Below are positions 30,390 to 38,458 of a stretch of DNA of 64,000 nucleotides, piece by piece. Numbering within the stretch: the first letter of the stretch is position 1; each line of letters opens with the position of its first letter. The stretch lies in contig NZ_NERX01000009.1 in assembly GCF_003063335.1 (NCBI RefSeq), forward strand, positions 1 to 64,000, given 5' to 3'. The stretch comes from Limnohabitans sp. MMS-10A-192 (GTDB taxonomy: Bacteria > Pseudomonadota > Gammaproteobacteria > Burkholderiales > Burkholderiaceae_C). The position numbers and the translations under genes are program-made. Under the pieces are notes generated by a model. That model was not told where the DNA came from. It searched no databases and saw only the letters and a program-made list of their open reading frames with translations.

Positions 30390-31033
30390 GAAGCGACCAC
30401 CCCGGTGAGATAGGCGTGCATCCAAATGGGTGACATGGGACCAGAGACCACCTGGATGGAGTTGGTTGTGCCGCTTGTGTGTTTGGACAAAAGGTCTTTT
30501 TCTTCAGTCACCAAAACAACCGACAGAGGTGCACGTCCACGGTTATTGAAGTTTTCGAGCGCCTGGAGGGTTTTTTCTTGTTGCGCGCGCGGCATGGACA
30601 TCTCAACAACCAGCATGTCTGGCCGATTGCTGGACAAATCCAATAAACCTTCTGTGACAGAGTCAAAAAAAGTGACCTCGGCTGCGAACTGCCAATTCGC
30701 ACTGGCGAGCATCAATTGAGACATCAATTGAGCGCTTTCGACGACCACAGTGACCCGTGGTTTCATCATGGATTTGATGGCAACGCCCATCGCGCTGCGA
30801 GATGCGTTTTGGTAGTCCATGATGGACTCCAGAGAAATGCGGCGATGCCCACCTCGCGTTTTCCAGCCTTTTAGCTCGCCCTGATCGACCAAGGTTTGTA
30901 CCAATGTGGTGGACAATCCCAGCATCCTGGCGGCTTCTGCGGTGCTCAAAAACTGAGATTGTTTCTCATTGGCGGGGCGCCCCGCTGCGATCGATGACTC
31001 CATCACAGCTGTGGAAGAATGTTCATCACCCAT
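30377..31033 (-). CDS. Excisionase-type HTH fused to a receiver-like domain
   Basis: A 218-residue regulator-like protein. Residues 28-74 form a MerR/excisionase-type winged HTH (FLSTAEAARMLGLSTTLVQTL ... GWKTRGGHRRI). Residues 93-215 look like a response-regulator receiver fold: strand VTVVVES, helix, then MLVVEMSMPRA where the usual phospho-acceptor Asp is Glu144, and VVLVTEEKD in the Lys position. The acidic pocket is reduced to Glu99. It is therefore probably not phosphorylated and may act as a permanently on or off switch. AGGAG precedes the ATG. Fourth gene of the secretion operon; target unknown. Confidence 0.72.
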   Translation of the reverse strand: MGDEHSSTAVMESSIAAGRPANEKQSQFLSTAEAARMLGLSTTLVQTLVDQGELKGWKTRGGHRRISLESIMDYQNASRSAMGVAIKSMMKPRVTVVVESAQLMSQLMLASANWQFAAEVTFFDSVTEGLLDLSSNRPDMLVVEMSMPRAQQEKTLQALENFNNRGRAPLSVVLVTEEKDLLSKHTSGTTNSIQVVSGPMSPIWMHAYLTGVVASCQI

Positions 31034-31066
31034 GGTGTTCTCCTGAAATTGAGTTGGGTTGGTTGT

Positions 31067-32278
31067 TCATCGCTCGCGCAAGGCTTGAGAGACGTTTTGC
31101 AAAGGTCTGAAGAGGTATTCCAAAACAGACTTCTGACCTGTTCTGATTTCGACTGTGGCTGTCATGCCTGGCGTGGGTGTCAGCAAGAGACCATTGCGTG
31201 CGTCTTCTGGCTCTTTGACTCGGATCATGATTCGGTACAGGCCCTCTTCGAGCTCAAGGGGGTTGCCTGGTCTTTTTTGACGTTCATCGCGTAAGGTGTC
31301 AGGACTGAGGTGTTCAAGGACACCATCCAAGCCGCCATATTTGTTGAAGTCATATGCGGTGAGCTTTACCACTGCTTTCTGTCCTACTTTCAAGAAAGCC
31401 ACTTCGGACGGCTTTACGTAGGCCTCCACCAACATCTCATCTTCAGTGGGCACAATTTCCAAAATAGGTTGCCCGGCTTGAATCACGCCGCCAACAGTGG
31501 TCACTTGAACGTTCTTCACGACACCCTTCATGGGTGAGCGGATGGTGGTTCGTTTGAGCGCATCTTCGCGTGCGGAAGCGTTCTCCTTGGTTTGTGAAAG
31601 CTCAGATGCCACGCGAACCAATTCATTGTTCGCATCGGTCAGGTAGCGGTTTTGGCGTTCAGCACGCTGCCCCATCAGTTCGGATTGCTGTCGGCGAAGA
31701 CGCAGTAATTCAACCTCCGACATCACGCCTTGTTTGACCAGGGGTTCGGTCATGGCCAATTCCCGCGTGACTGCTGCGAGAGAAATATCCAAAGAACGTA
31801 AAGACTCTGTCAAAGCGCGCTTGCGCGCGTTGTAGGCTTGTGTTTCTTGCTGGATCAGCCCTGTTTCTTTGCGAACATCCTCTGGGAAAACCAATGCAAC
31901 GCCATAAGCCTCGGATTTGAGTCGAGCGGCCAGGGCCGACAGAGCGACATACTTCTCCTGAGCCTCTCGATAAACTGCACCGGAACGAGCGTCATCGATT
32001 TGCAACAAGACCTGGTTCTTTTCAACAATGCTGCCTTCGCGGACATACATTTCGCTGAGCACGCCAGTGTCCAAGCTTTGAATGACCTGCTCGCGACTGG
32101 ACGGAATCACTTTGCCTTGACCGCGAGTGATCTCGTCGAGTTGGAACCAACTGGCCCAAGCCAGTGCCAGCACCAAGGTGGCACCTGTAGCCCAGACGAG
32201 GATTTTGCTGGCGCGACGCTCATCATCTTCGACCGTAGCGATGCCAAAACCTGACTGTCCAAAGCTGTTGTTGCTCAT
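31067..32278 (-). CDS. HlyD/LapC-type membrane fusion protein of a type I secretion system
   Basis: A 403-residue periplasmic adaptor joining the inner-membrane ABC exporter to TolC. One N-terminal helix (about 28-46), then GQGKVIPSSREQVIQSLDTGVL (start of the barrel-sandwich), a long coiled-coil hairpin (about 105-235) and the second half-barrel TTIRSPMKGVVKNVQVTTVGGVI, ending PGMTATVEIRTGQKSVLEYLFRPL. This last motif is the signature of HlyD-type T1SS adaptors. It overlaps the ABC gene by 4 bp. Confidence 0.92.
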   Translation of the reverse strand: MSNNSFGQSGFGIATVEDDERRASKILVWATGATLVLALAWASWFQLDEITRGQGKVIPSSREQVIQSLDTGVLSEMYVREGSIVEKNQVLLQIDDARSGAVYREAQEKYVALSALAARLKSEAYGVALVFPEDVRKETGLIQQETQAYNARKRALTESLRSLDISLAAVTRELAMTEPLVKQGVMSEVELLRLRRQQSELMGQRAERQNRYLTDANNELVRVASELSQTKENASAREDALKRTTIRSPMKGVVKNVQVTTVGGVIQAGQPILEIVPTEDEMLVEAYVKPSEVAFLKVGQKAVVKLTAYDFNKYGGLDGVLEHLSPDTLRDERQKRPGNPLELEEGLYRIMIRVKEPEDARNGLLLTPTPGMTATVEIRTGQKSVLEYLFRPLQNVSQALRER

Positions 32279-34479
32279 GCTGCCGCTCCTTGTGAACGGG
32301 GCGCATTGACATCAATGCCTCGGGATAATTTTTCGACCATTTCCTGCTTGGGACCCATGGCAACGCATTGACCCGCATCGATCACCGCAATTTGATCGAC
32401 CCACTCCAGCAGTTGAGGACGGTGCGTTGACATGAGCAGTGTGCGACCGCGTAACCACTCTTTGAGCACAGCAATCACACGTGCTTCGCTGTTTTGGTCC
32501 ATGTTGGCTGTAGGTTCGTCCATGAACACCAGTTGCGGACTGCGCAGCATCATGCGGGCAATTGACAGCAATTGGCGCTGGCCGCCAGACAAGCCGCCAC
32601 CTGCCTCCGTGATGGGCATGTCCAAGCCCAATGGATGGTTGGCGACAATGTCGTAAATGCCCAATGTTTTGAGCGTTTCTGCGATCCGTGTGTCGTTGAT
32701 CCAGCTGTCTGCAAGCACCAGGTTTTCGCGCAGTGTGCCCATGAACAACTGGGGGTCCTGACCAACATAGCCCATGCGGTTGCGCACTTCTGCGGGATCG
32801 AGCTGTTGCATGTCTACGCCGTCTAAACGTATGCCACCAGCTTGTGGTGCGTAAAGGCCGGACATTAGACGAAGCAATGTGCTTTTGCCACTGCCTACCC
32901 GACCGAGCATGGCTACTTTTTGGCCTGCGGGGATGGTCATCGAAACCTTTTTGATGACCGGGATTTTGTGCTGGCCAGGGTAGGCGAATTCCAGTGCTTC
33001 TGCCTGCAGATGGCCTTCGATATTCTCTGGTACGACATAGTTACGACCATGTACCCTGTCGCGAGGACGCTTGATGAGTCCGTCCAGCGTTTCGAGCGAT
33101 GTCACTGCCTGCTGGTAGCGGGAGGCCAGCGACATGACACTCGCCAGAGGCGAGATGGCGCGTCCAGCCAAAATCACGGAAGCGATCAAGCCTCCCAAAG
33201 TCAATTGGTTGGCGTGAATCATGTAAACGCCACCGACCACCATGACCACCGTCACCAATTGTTGAATGGCCGTGGTCAGTCCCATGATCCAGTTGGTCAG
33301 GCTGCGAATTTTCTTGTAGGAGTCTGCTCCAGCCAGGTTGGACATTTCCCAGCGGCGCTGAAGATAACTCTCAGCATTGTGGGCTTTGAGCAGTTCAAGG
33401 TTCAGAACTGACTCGACCAAGACGCTTTGTTTGTCACCAGACTCTTTCATGTTCTCTCGCATTGCCTTCATCAAAGGCTTTTGCGAATACAAACCGATGA
33501 CCAGCAAAATCGGAACAACCGCAGCGGGGACCAGCGCCAAGGGGCCTGCAACTATGGCGATCAATGCCAGGTACATGAAAACAAAGGGCATGTCGGCCAG
33601 AAGCACCAGCGAGGAAGACGAGAAGAAGTCTCGCAGTGATTCGAAGTCACGCATGGAGCTGGCAAAAATGCCCACCGATTGCGGGCGGTGCTCCAGACGG
33701 ATGGCCATGATCTCGCGAAGCAAGGTCGCGTTGATGGCCAAGTCTGCCTTTTTGCCCCCCAAGTCCACCAAGCGAGCCTTGAGCCAGCGCATGATGAATT
33801 CCATCACGATCGCCAGCGATGTGCCAATCGCCAATGTCCACAAAGACGAATAGGCCTGCGTGGGTACAACGCGGTCGTACACGTTCATCGTGAAAAACAC
33901 GGAGGCCAAAGTCAGGATGTTGGCTACGACTGTGGCGACCATGGACTCGACATAAAAGTGACGGAATCGCCACAGCGTGTCCCAAAACCAGCTGAACGCT
34001 TTGCCGTGCATGGGCGCCAGGGTCTGGTCATGCCGTTTGGGCGCGACCTTGACGGCCAGCACTTCTGGGCGCGCCAGTGCTTGCAATTCGGACAATGCCA
34101 CACGCTGAATATCCATCCCCGTGTGCGCCCACATGACAACGGCTTCGTTGCCTTCGATGGCCCGCACCACGCAGGCGCGACCATCCATAAGTGGCATCAG
34201 AACCGGCAATACATAAGCGGGGACTTCGTTGATCTTGATGCGCGACCATGCTGCCATCAAGCCATGCTTGTGTGCAAGATCGGGATAGGCCGCCAGCGGC
34301 ACGCGACCGCGTTCATCCAATGCAAAACCAGCACGCAGCACTTGCATGTGAACGGGGCGGTCCAGCAGTTTGGCGGCCATGGCCAAGCACATCAGCATGG
34401 GATCTGCCATGACATCGTTGACAGCTGGCGCAGGGCGTTGCGCAGTGTTGTTGGGTAACAAGGAAATCAGATCGGCCAT
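32275..34479 (-). CDS. Type I secretion ABC transporter with C39-like domain (LapB/RTX type)
   Basis: A 734-residue exporter ATPase. Residues about 25-150 form a peptidase-C39-like domain that lacks the catalytic cysteine (the CGxxC-like position reads PMLMC), so it would bind rather than cut the substrate. Six membrane helices follow (about 175-440). The ATPase has Walker A LGRVGSGKST, signature LSGGQRQ, Walker B LVFMDEPTANMD and the H-loop STHRP. The architecture is that of RTX-toxin and giant adhesin exporters, which accept C-terminal secretion signals without processing. Co-translated with the adaptor gene; no substrate gene is near. Confidence 0.93.
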   Translation of the reverse strand: MADLISLLPNNTAQRPAPAVNDVMADPMLMCLAMAAKLLDRPVHMQVLRAGFALDERGRVPLAAYPDLAHKHGLMAAWSRIKINEVPAYVLPVLMPLMDGRACVVRAIEGNEAVVMWAHTGMDIQRVALSELQALARPEVLAVKVAPKRHDQTLAPMHGKAFSWFWDTLWRFRHFYVESMVATVVANILTLASVFFTMNVYDRVVPTQAYSSLWTLAIGTSLAIVMEFIMRWLKARLVDLGGKKADLAINATLLREIMAIRLEHRPQSVGIFASSMRDFESLRDFFSSSSLVLLADMPFVFMYLALIAIVAGPLALVPAAVVPILLVIGLYSQKPLMKAMRENMKESGDKQSVLVESVLNLELLKAHNAESYLQRRWEMSNLAGADSYKKIRSLTNWIMGLTTAIQQLVTVVMVVGGVYMIHANQLTLGGLIASVILAGRAISPLASVMSLASRYQQAVTSLETLDGLIKRPRDRVHGRNYVVPENIEGHLQAEALEFAYPGQHKIPVIKKVSMTIPAGQKVAMLGRVGSGKSTLLRLMSGLYAPQAGGIRLDGVDMQQLDPAEVRNRMGYVGQDPQLFMGTLRENLVLADSWINDTRIAETLKTLGIYDIVANHPLGLDMPITEAGGGLSGGQRQLLSIARMMLRSPQLVFMDEPTANMDQNSEARVIAVLKEWLRGRTLLMSTHRPQLLEWVDQIAVIDAGQCVAMGPKQEMVEKLSRGIDVNAPRSQGAAA

Positions 34480-34484
34480 GTCAG

Positions 34485-35798
34485 TCAGTTTTTGGAATCG
34501 TTGTTCGTGAAGGACGCGGGCATCATCACGCGGCCGGGCTCAGACGAAAAACGTTTGGCCAGATCGCCTGTGGCGGCCAAAAGACGCACACGTGCGATGC
34601 GTTCATCGTGGAATGCGGCTCGAGCTGCGCTGCGGTAATTGAAGGAATCCGCTTGGATGTTAAGTAAATCAAGAAGCGAACGTCGCGCCACACGAAACTG
34701 CTTACGGTAGCCTTCAACAACTTTGTCGCCCACGTCTGATTGCGTGGATCCAACGCCCGCTCGAGATTGGGCGGATGCCCATTCCTGCCAAGCGAGGGCG
34801 GCTTTTTCGCGTGCCAGCAGGCGAGCTTCTTCGAGTGCGAATTGAGCCGCTCTGAGCTGCCCTTGAGCCGCCTCGACGGAAGCTGAAGTCGCGCCGCCGT
34901 TAAACACAGGTGCATTGACCTGTAGTTGCGTGAAGGTTTCAAAACGCAGAGTATTTGTGTTGTACTGGCGGGACATGGCCGCATCGACAGTTGGCCAGTA
35001 CTGTCCTTTGGCCATACGGACGGCCGCCTCGGCAGCGACCACTTGTGCTTTGTATTGCGCAATGCTTGGCAAGTCGTCAGTGACACGCTGTACGGCCTGC
35101 GCCAGGCTCATGGGTATTTGTCCAAGGACGCCGTTTTCTGCAACCGCTGACTCCAGTCCAACAGGACGAGCGTCCATGTCCTCTGACCAGAATCGTCGAA
35201 GTTTTTGCATGGCTTGGGCCAAATCTGCTTTGCGCTGTTGCAAAGCCAATGAGGCGTTCTCCATGCGAACCAGCGCTTGCTCGTAGTCAATGCGTCGCCC
35301 CGTGTCGACTTGGGAAATTTTCTGAATGTCGTCCAGTGTTTCCCGGTGCGAATTCAAGTTGCGTACAGACAGACTGTACAAATCTGCCGTTTTGTCCCAG
35401 TTCAAATAAGCTTCAGAAGCTTGCTGGGCCACATCTTCGAGCGTGCCATCGCGCTGCTGTTCGGCCGCTTTGGTCAGCGCCTCGGCACGCTGAGCCTCCG
35501 CCTCGATCTTTCCGCCAGACCACAAGTTCAGTTTGGCTGTGGGCGAAATCGTAGTGCGGCCAAGCGACGAAGGTATAGACCCGGATCCATATTGGTTGCC
35601 ATAAGCTGTGACGCCAATTTGCGGTTGATGCGCACTCCTTGCACGAGCGATGTCAGACTGTGCGGCCTGCGCTTTGGCATTGGCAGTTTGGATCGATGGA
35701 TAGACTTGCAAGGCACGCTCCACCACTTGAGGCAAAGTCTGAGCCTCCAAACTGGAGAGGCCGAGTCCACTTGCGCATGCCAAAACGGTCAGTTTCAT
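34485..35798 (-). CDS. TolC-family outer-membrane channel of the type I system
   Basis: A TolC/TapE-like outer-membrane efflux protein of 437 residues. The signal peptide is MKLTVLACASGLGLSSLEAQ. The family repeats of two OEP domains are visible, with SDIARARSAHQPQIGVTAYG, LNLWSGGKIEAEAQRA, and in the second half GQYWPTVDAAMSRQ and VFNGGATSASVEAAQGQL. Start 35798 is chosen because AGGCGGG precedes it and it gives a clean signal peptide; the frame stays open up to 35984, and 35876 is an alternative ATG. First gene of the secretion operon, 5 bp before the ABC gene. Confidence 0.87.
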   Translation of the reverse strand: MKLTVLACASGLGLSSLEAQTLPQVVERALQVYPSIQTANAKAQAAQSDIARARSAHQPQIGVTAYGNQYGSGSIPSSLGRTTISPTAKLNLWSGGKIEAEAQRAEALTKAAEQQRDGTLEDVAQQASEAYLNWDKTADLYSLSVRNLNSHRETLDDIQKISQVDTGRRIDYEQALVRMENASLALQQRKADLAQAMQKLRRFWSEDMDARPVGLESAVAENGVLGQIPMSLAQAVQRVTDDLPSIAQYKAQVVAAEAAVRMAKGQYWPTVDAAMSRQYNTNTLRFETFTQLQVNAPVFNGGATSASVEAAQGQLRAAQFALEEARLLAREKAALAWQEWASAQSRAGVGSTQSDVGDKVVEGYRKQFRVARRSLLDLLNIQADSFNYRSAARAAFHDERIARVRLLAATGDLAKRFSSEPGRVMMPASFTNNDSKN

Positions 35799-36352
35799 CC
35801 CGCCTGCGTTGCACAGGCGGTGCCGCAGAACAGGCCTAAGCAAAGGACTCAGTTTTTGACGGACAAGTTGAAACATCAGTTGGCAAATGCAAATTACGTT
35901 AAAAATGCAATTTTCGGCAATGGGGCTTATTTGTAAATCCGCCAATTGGCGTACGCCAATTGGCGGATTCGGGGTATATGACACAAAACAGACTTTGGAT
36001 AATTTTTCTGAGTCATTGATTAGATCTGATATCTATTTTCAAATATCAAATTTAAACATTGTTTTGTAAACCAATGTAAACATAAAAGACTGTTTACCAA
36101 TTAAAAAATAAATATTCGAGTCGATCTTCATTCGGTGCCTCAAATTAATCTTCGATTTCATTGAAATATTTGATATTTGTGTTTTTATCAATAAATGCAA
36201 ATTGAAGGAGTTGAGAAATTTTTGACATTTCAATAGATGCGCCAGCATGCGCTCAACAGGGTGAAAATTAAATCTCCCGGAGGTTTGATCAGACGCTGAA
36301 GTTTGTCTCTCACCTGACCGTTGGGTGAAGGTGGGGCTCGCACAATGGCCGC
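35799..36352. other. AT-rich intergenic region upstream of the secretion operon
   Basis: A 554-bp gap between the divergent tolC-like gene and the carboxyltransferase fusion gene. From about 35880 to 36240 it is strongly AT-rich against a GC-rich background. It holds a perfect 34-bp palindrome, a 12-bp inverted repeat at a distance (CAAATATCAAAT 36040-36051 and ATTTGATATTTG 36168-36179), a GTAAAC/GTTTAC pair (36076-36097) and a TTGACA box (36222-36227). No protein-coding reading frame is convincing. It probably carries the promoters for both flanking units. Confidence 0.6.
35936..35969. promoter_or_regulatory. Perfect 34-bp palindrome, likely operator of the secretion operon
   Basis: AATCCGCCAATTGGC, then GTAC, then GCCAATTGGCGGATT: 15-bp arms around a self-complementary centre. 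Each arm also contains the 10-bp palindrome GCCAATTGGC, so the site is a palindrome of palindromes that could bind two dimers. It lies 138 bp upstream of the chosen tolC-like start. On the minus strand a plausible -35/-10 (TTGGCG, 18 bp, TACAAA) overlaps it. Regulator not known. Confidence 0.6.
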
Positions 36353-38197
36353 ATGCAAAACATCCAATCTCCCCTTCAGGCGCAAGTGGTGCAGTGGCTC
36401 GTGCAGGCGGGTGACGTGGTGGCTGCGGGCGATGTGCTGGTCATCGTGGAAGCCATGAAGATGGAGCACGAGATCCGGGCGCCGCAGTCGGGCCGTTTGA
36501 GCGAGCTGTTTTTCCAGCCCGGTGAGTCGGTCAACGAGGGTGAGGCGCTGGGCTGTTTGCAGCCCATGGCTGCAGACAATGCGGCGCAGGCGGCTGCGCA
36601 CGCTGCCGTGCCACCGTCTGCTCATGCTGCGGCCAGCTCAGCACCCAAAGCGACACCGGAGCCTTTGGCGATTCGCGCCGATCTGCAAAAACTGCAAACG
36701 CGCCTGGCCTTCACGCAAGACGCGCAGCGCCCCGAAGCCGTGGCCAAGCGCCATGCCCTGGGCTTGCGCACGGCGCGCGAGAACATCGCCGACTTGTGCG
36801 ATGCGGGCAGCTTCGTCGAATACGGTGCCCTCGCTGTGGCCGCGCAAAGCCGCCGCCGCTCGGCCGACGACCTGGTGCGCAACACGCCTGCCGACGGCAT
36901 GGTGACCGGCATCGGCCAGATCAAGGGCCAGCGCGTGGTGCTCATGTCTTACGACGCGACGGTGCTGGCCGGCACGCAAGGCATGCGCAACCACCAGAAA
37001 ACCGATCGCATGCTGGCCATCGCGCTGCAAAACAAGTTGCCGGTGGTGCTGTTCGCCGAAGGCGGTGGTGGCCGACCCGGCGATGTGGACGTGGCCATCG
37101 TGGCAGGACTCAACCTCACGACCTTCGCTGCCTTTGCCCGCCTCAATGGCCAGGTGCCGGTGATCGGCGTGGTGGCCGGGCGGTGCTTTGCGGGCAATGC
37201 GGCGTTCTTGGGTTGCTGCGATGTGATCATCGCCACGAAGGACAGCAACATCGGCATGGGCGGCCCGGCCATGGTCGAAGGCGGGGGCTTGGGCGTGTTC
37301 AAGCCCGAGCAGATTGGCCCCAGCGCCGTGCAGCACGGCAATGGTGTGATCGATGTGCTGGTGGACGACGAAGCGCAGGCGGTGGCTGCGGCAAAACATC
37401 ACCTGTCGTTTTTTCAGGGTGCGCAGGGCGATTGGCAAGCGCCACCGGCAGATGCTTTGCGCCAGGTGGTGCCGGAAAACCGTTTGCGTGTGTACGACAC
37501 CCGCACGGCCATGCAGGGCATCGCCGATGTGGGCAGCTTGCTGATGCTGCGCACCGGCTTTGGCCTGGGCATCCACACCGCGCTGTGCCGCATCGAAGGC
37601 CGGCCCGTGGGCATGCTGGCCAACAACCCGGCGCATCTGGGCGGTGCGATCGATGCCGATGCGGCCGACAAGGCGGCGCGTTTCATGCAGCTGTGCAACG
37701 CGCATGGCTTGCCCATCGTGAGCTTGGTGGACACGCCCGGCTTCATGGTCGGGCCTGACATGGAAGAAAAAGCGCAGGTGCGGCACGTCTCGCGCATGTT
37801 CATCGCGGCAGCCCATTTGCGGGTGCCTTACTTGAGCGTGGTCTTGCGCAAGGGCTACGGCCTGGGCGCAATGGCCATGACGGCGGGCGGCTTTCACGAG
37901 CCGCTGTGCAACGTGGCCTGGCCCACCGGCGAGTTTGGCGCGATGGGCTTGGAGGGCGCGGTGCGCCTGGGTTACCGCAAAGAACTGGAGGCCTTGCCCG
38001 AAGGCCCTGAACGCGAGGCCTTGTTTGATGAACTGCTGGCCCAGCAATACGAGAACGGCAGCGCCCTGAACATGGCCACCACGCTGGAGATCGACGCCGT
38101 CATCGACCCGGCCGACACCCGCCCGTGGCTGGTGGCGGGTTTGCAGTCAGGCAGGATCGCACCAGCCGCAGGGCCCTTGTCCATCGACACCTGGTGA
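36353..38197 (+). CDS. Biotinyl domain-carboxyltransferase fusion protein
   Basis: A 614-residue protein joining two parts of an acyl-CoA carboxylase. Residues 1-68 are a biotinyl-carrier domain with the biotinylation motif EAMKMEHE (Lys36). A Pro/Ala-rich linker (about 72-105) leads into a carboxyltransferase domain of the AccD/PccB/MccB type with ENIADLCDAGSFVEYG, a glycine-rich oxyanion region (EGGGGRPGDVD) and GKGYGLGAMAM-like (RKGYGLGAMAMTAGG). It would move CO2 from biotin to an acyl-CoA. The matching biotin carboxylase is not in the window. Substrate unknown; usually the carrier is fused to the carboxylase subunit, not to the transferase. Confidence 0.88.
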   Translation: MQNIQSPLQAQVVQWLVQAGDVVAAGDVLVIVEAMKMEHEIRAPQSGRLSELFFQPGESVNEGEALGCLQPMAADNAAQAAAHAAVPPSAHAAASSAPKATPEPLAIRADLQKLQTRLAFTQDAQRPEAVAKRHALGLRTARENIADLCDAGSFVEYGALAVAAQSRRRSADDLVRNTPADGMVTGIGQIKGQRVVLMSYDATVLAGTQGMRNHQKTDRMLAIALQNKLPVVLFAEGGGGRPGDVDVAIVAGLNLTTFAAFARLNGQVPVIGVVAGRCFAGNAAFLGCCDVIIATKDSNIGMGGPAMVEGGGLGVFKPEQIGPSAVQHGNGVIDVLVDDEAQAVAAAKHHLSFFQGAQGDWQAPPADALRQVVPENRLRVYDTRTAMQGIADVGSLLMLRTGFGLGIHTALCRIEGRPVGMLANNPAHLGGAIDADAADKAARFMQLCNAHGLPIVSLVDTPGFMVGPDMEEKAQVRHVSRMFIAAAHLRVPYLSVVLRKGYGLGAMAMTAGGFHEPLCNVAWPTGEFGAMGLEGAVRLGYRKELEALPEGPEREALFDELLAQQYENGSALNMATTLEIDAVIDPADTRPWLVAGLQSGRIAPAAGPLSIDTW

Positions 38198-38261
38198 ACT
38201 GGTCTGCGTTCAAGCGCCGAGCCGCTGGATGGCCACCTCATTTCGATCGCAGAAACGCATT

Positions 38262-38450
38262 TCAAAGATCCTGCAAGGCGGTGGCGATCTGTTGCTGCAC
38301 AAGCGATGCGTCGCCCAAGGCCTTGGCGTTGAGCAAGGCAAGCTTGACCAAAAAGAGTTGGGCTTTGTCGGCGCCTGCCTGGTCGATGGCCGTGGCCAAG
38401 GCGTCGTACACGGTTTCGAGGGCCTCGATGCTGAGTGTTTCTGAGGTCAT
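38262..38450 (-). CDS. DUF2783 small protein
   Basis: A 62-residue acidic, helical protein (MTSETLSIEALETVYDALATAI) matching what I know of DUF2783, a family almost always encoded right after a flavin monooxygenase, as here (8-bp gap). It may be an accessory subunit of that enzyme. The ATG at 38450 is used; the longer frame would overlap the monooxygenase gene. No activity is known. Confidence 0.75.
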   Translation of the reverse strand: MTSETLSIEALETVYDALATAIDQAGADKAQLFLVKLALLNAKALGDASLVQQQIATALQDL

Positions 38451-38458
38451 GGTGTTCC

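Noticed and set aside
34485..35984. Longer TolC-like protein starting at 35984 or 35876
   Set aside because: These starts place extra residues before the signal peptide and would include part of the 34-bp palindrome in coding sequence; the ATG at 35798 has a ribosome site and a clean signal.
36039..36248. 69-codon minus-strand frame in the AT-rich gap
   Set aside because: Low-complexity Lys/Ile/Phe-rich product as expected of AT-rich noncoding DNA, no ribosome site, no similarity that I recognise.
36638..38047. 469-codon minus-strand frame opposite the carboxyltransferase fusion
   Set aside because: The plus-strand gene has intact biotin and transferase motifs; the antisense frame shows none.
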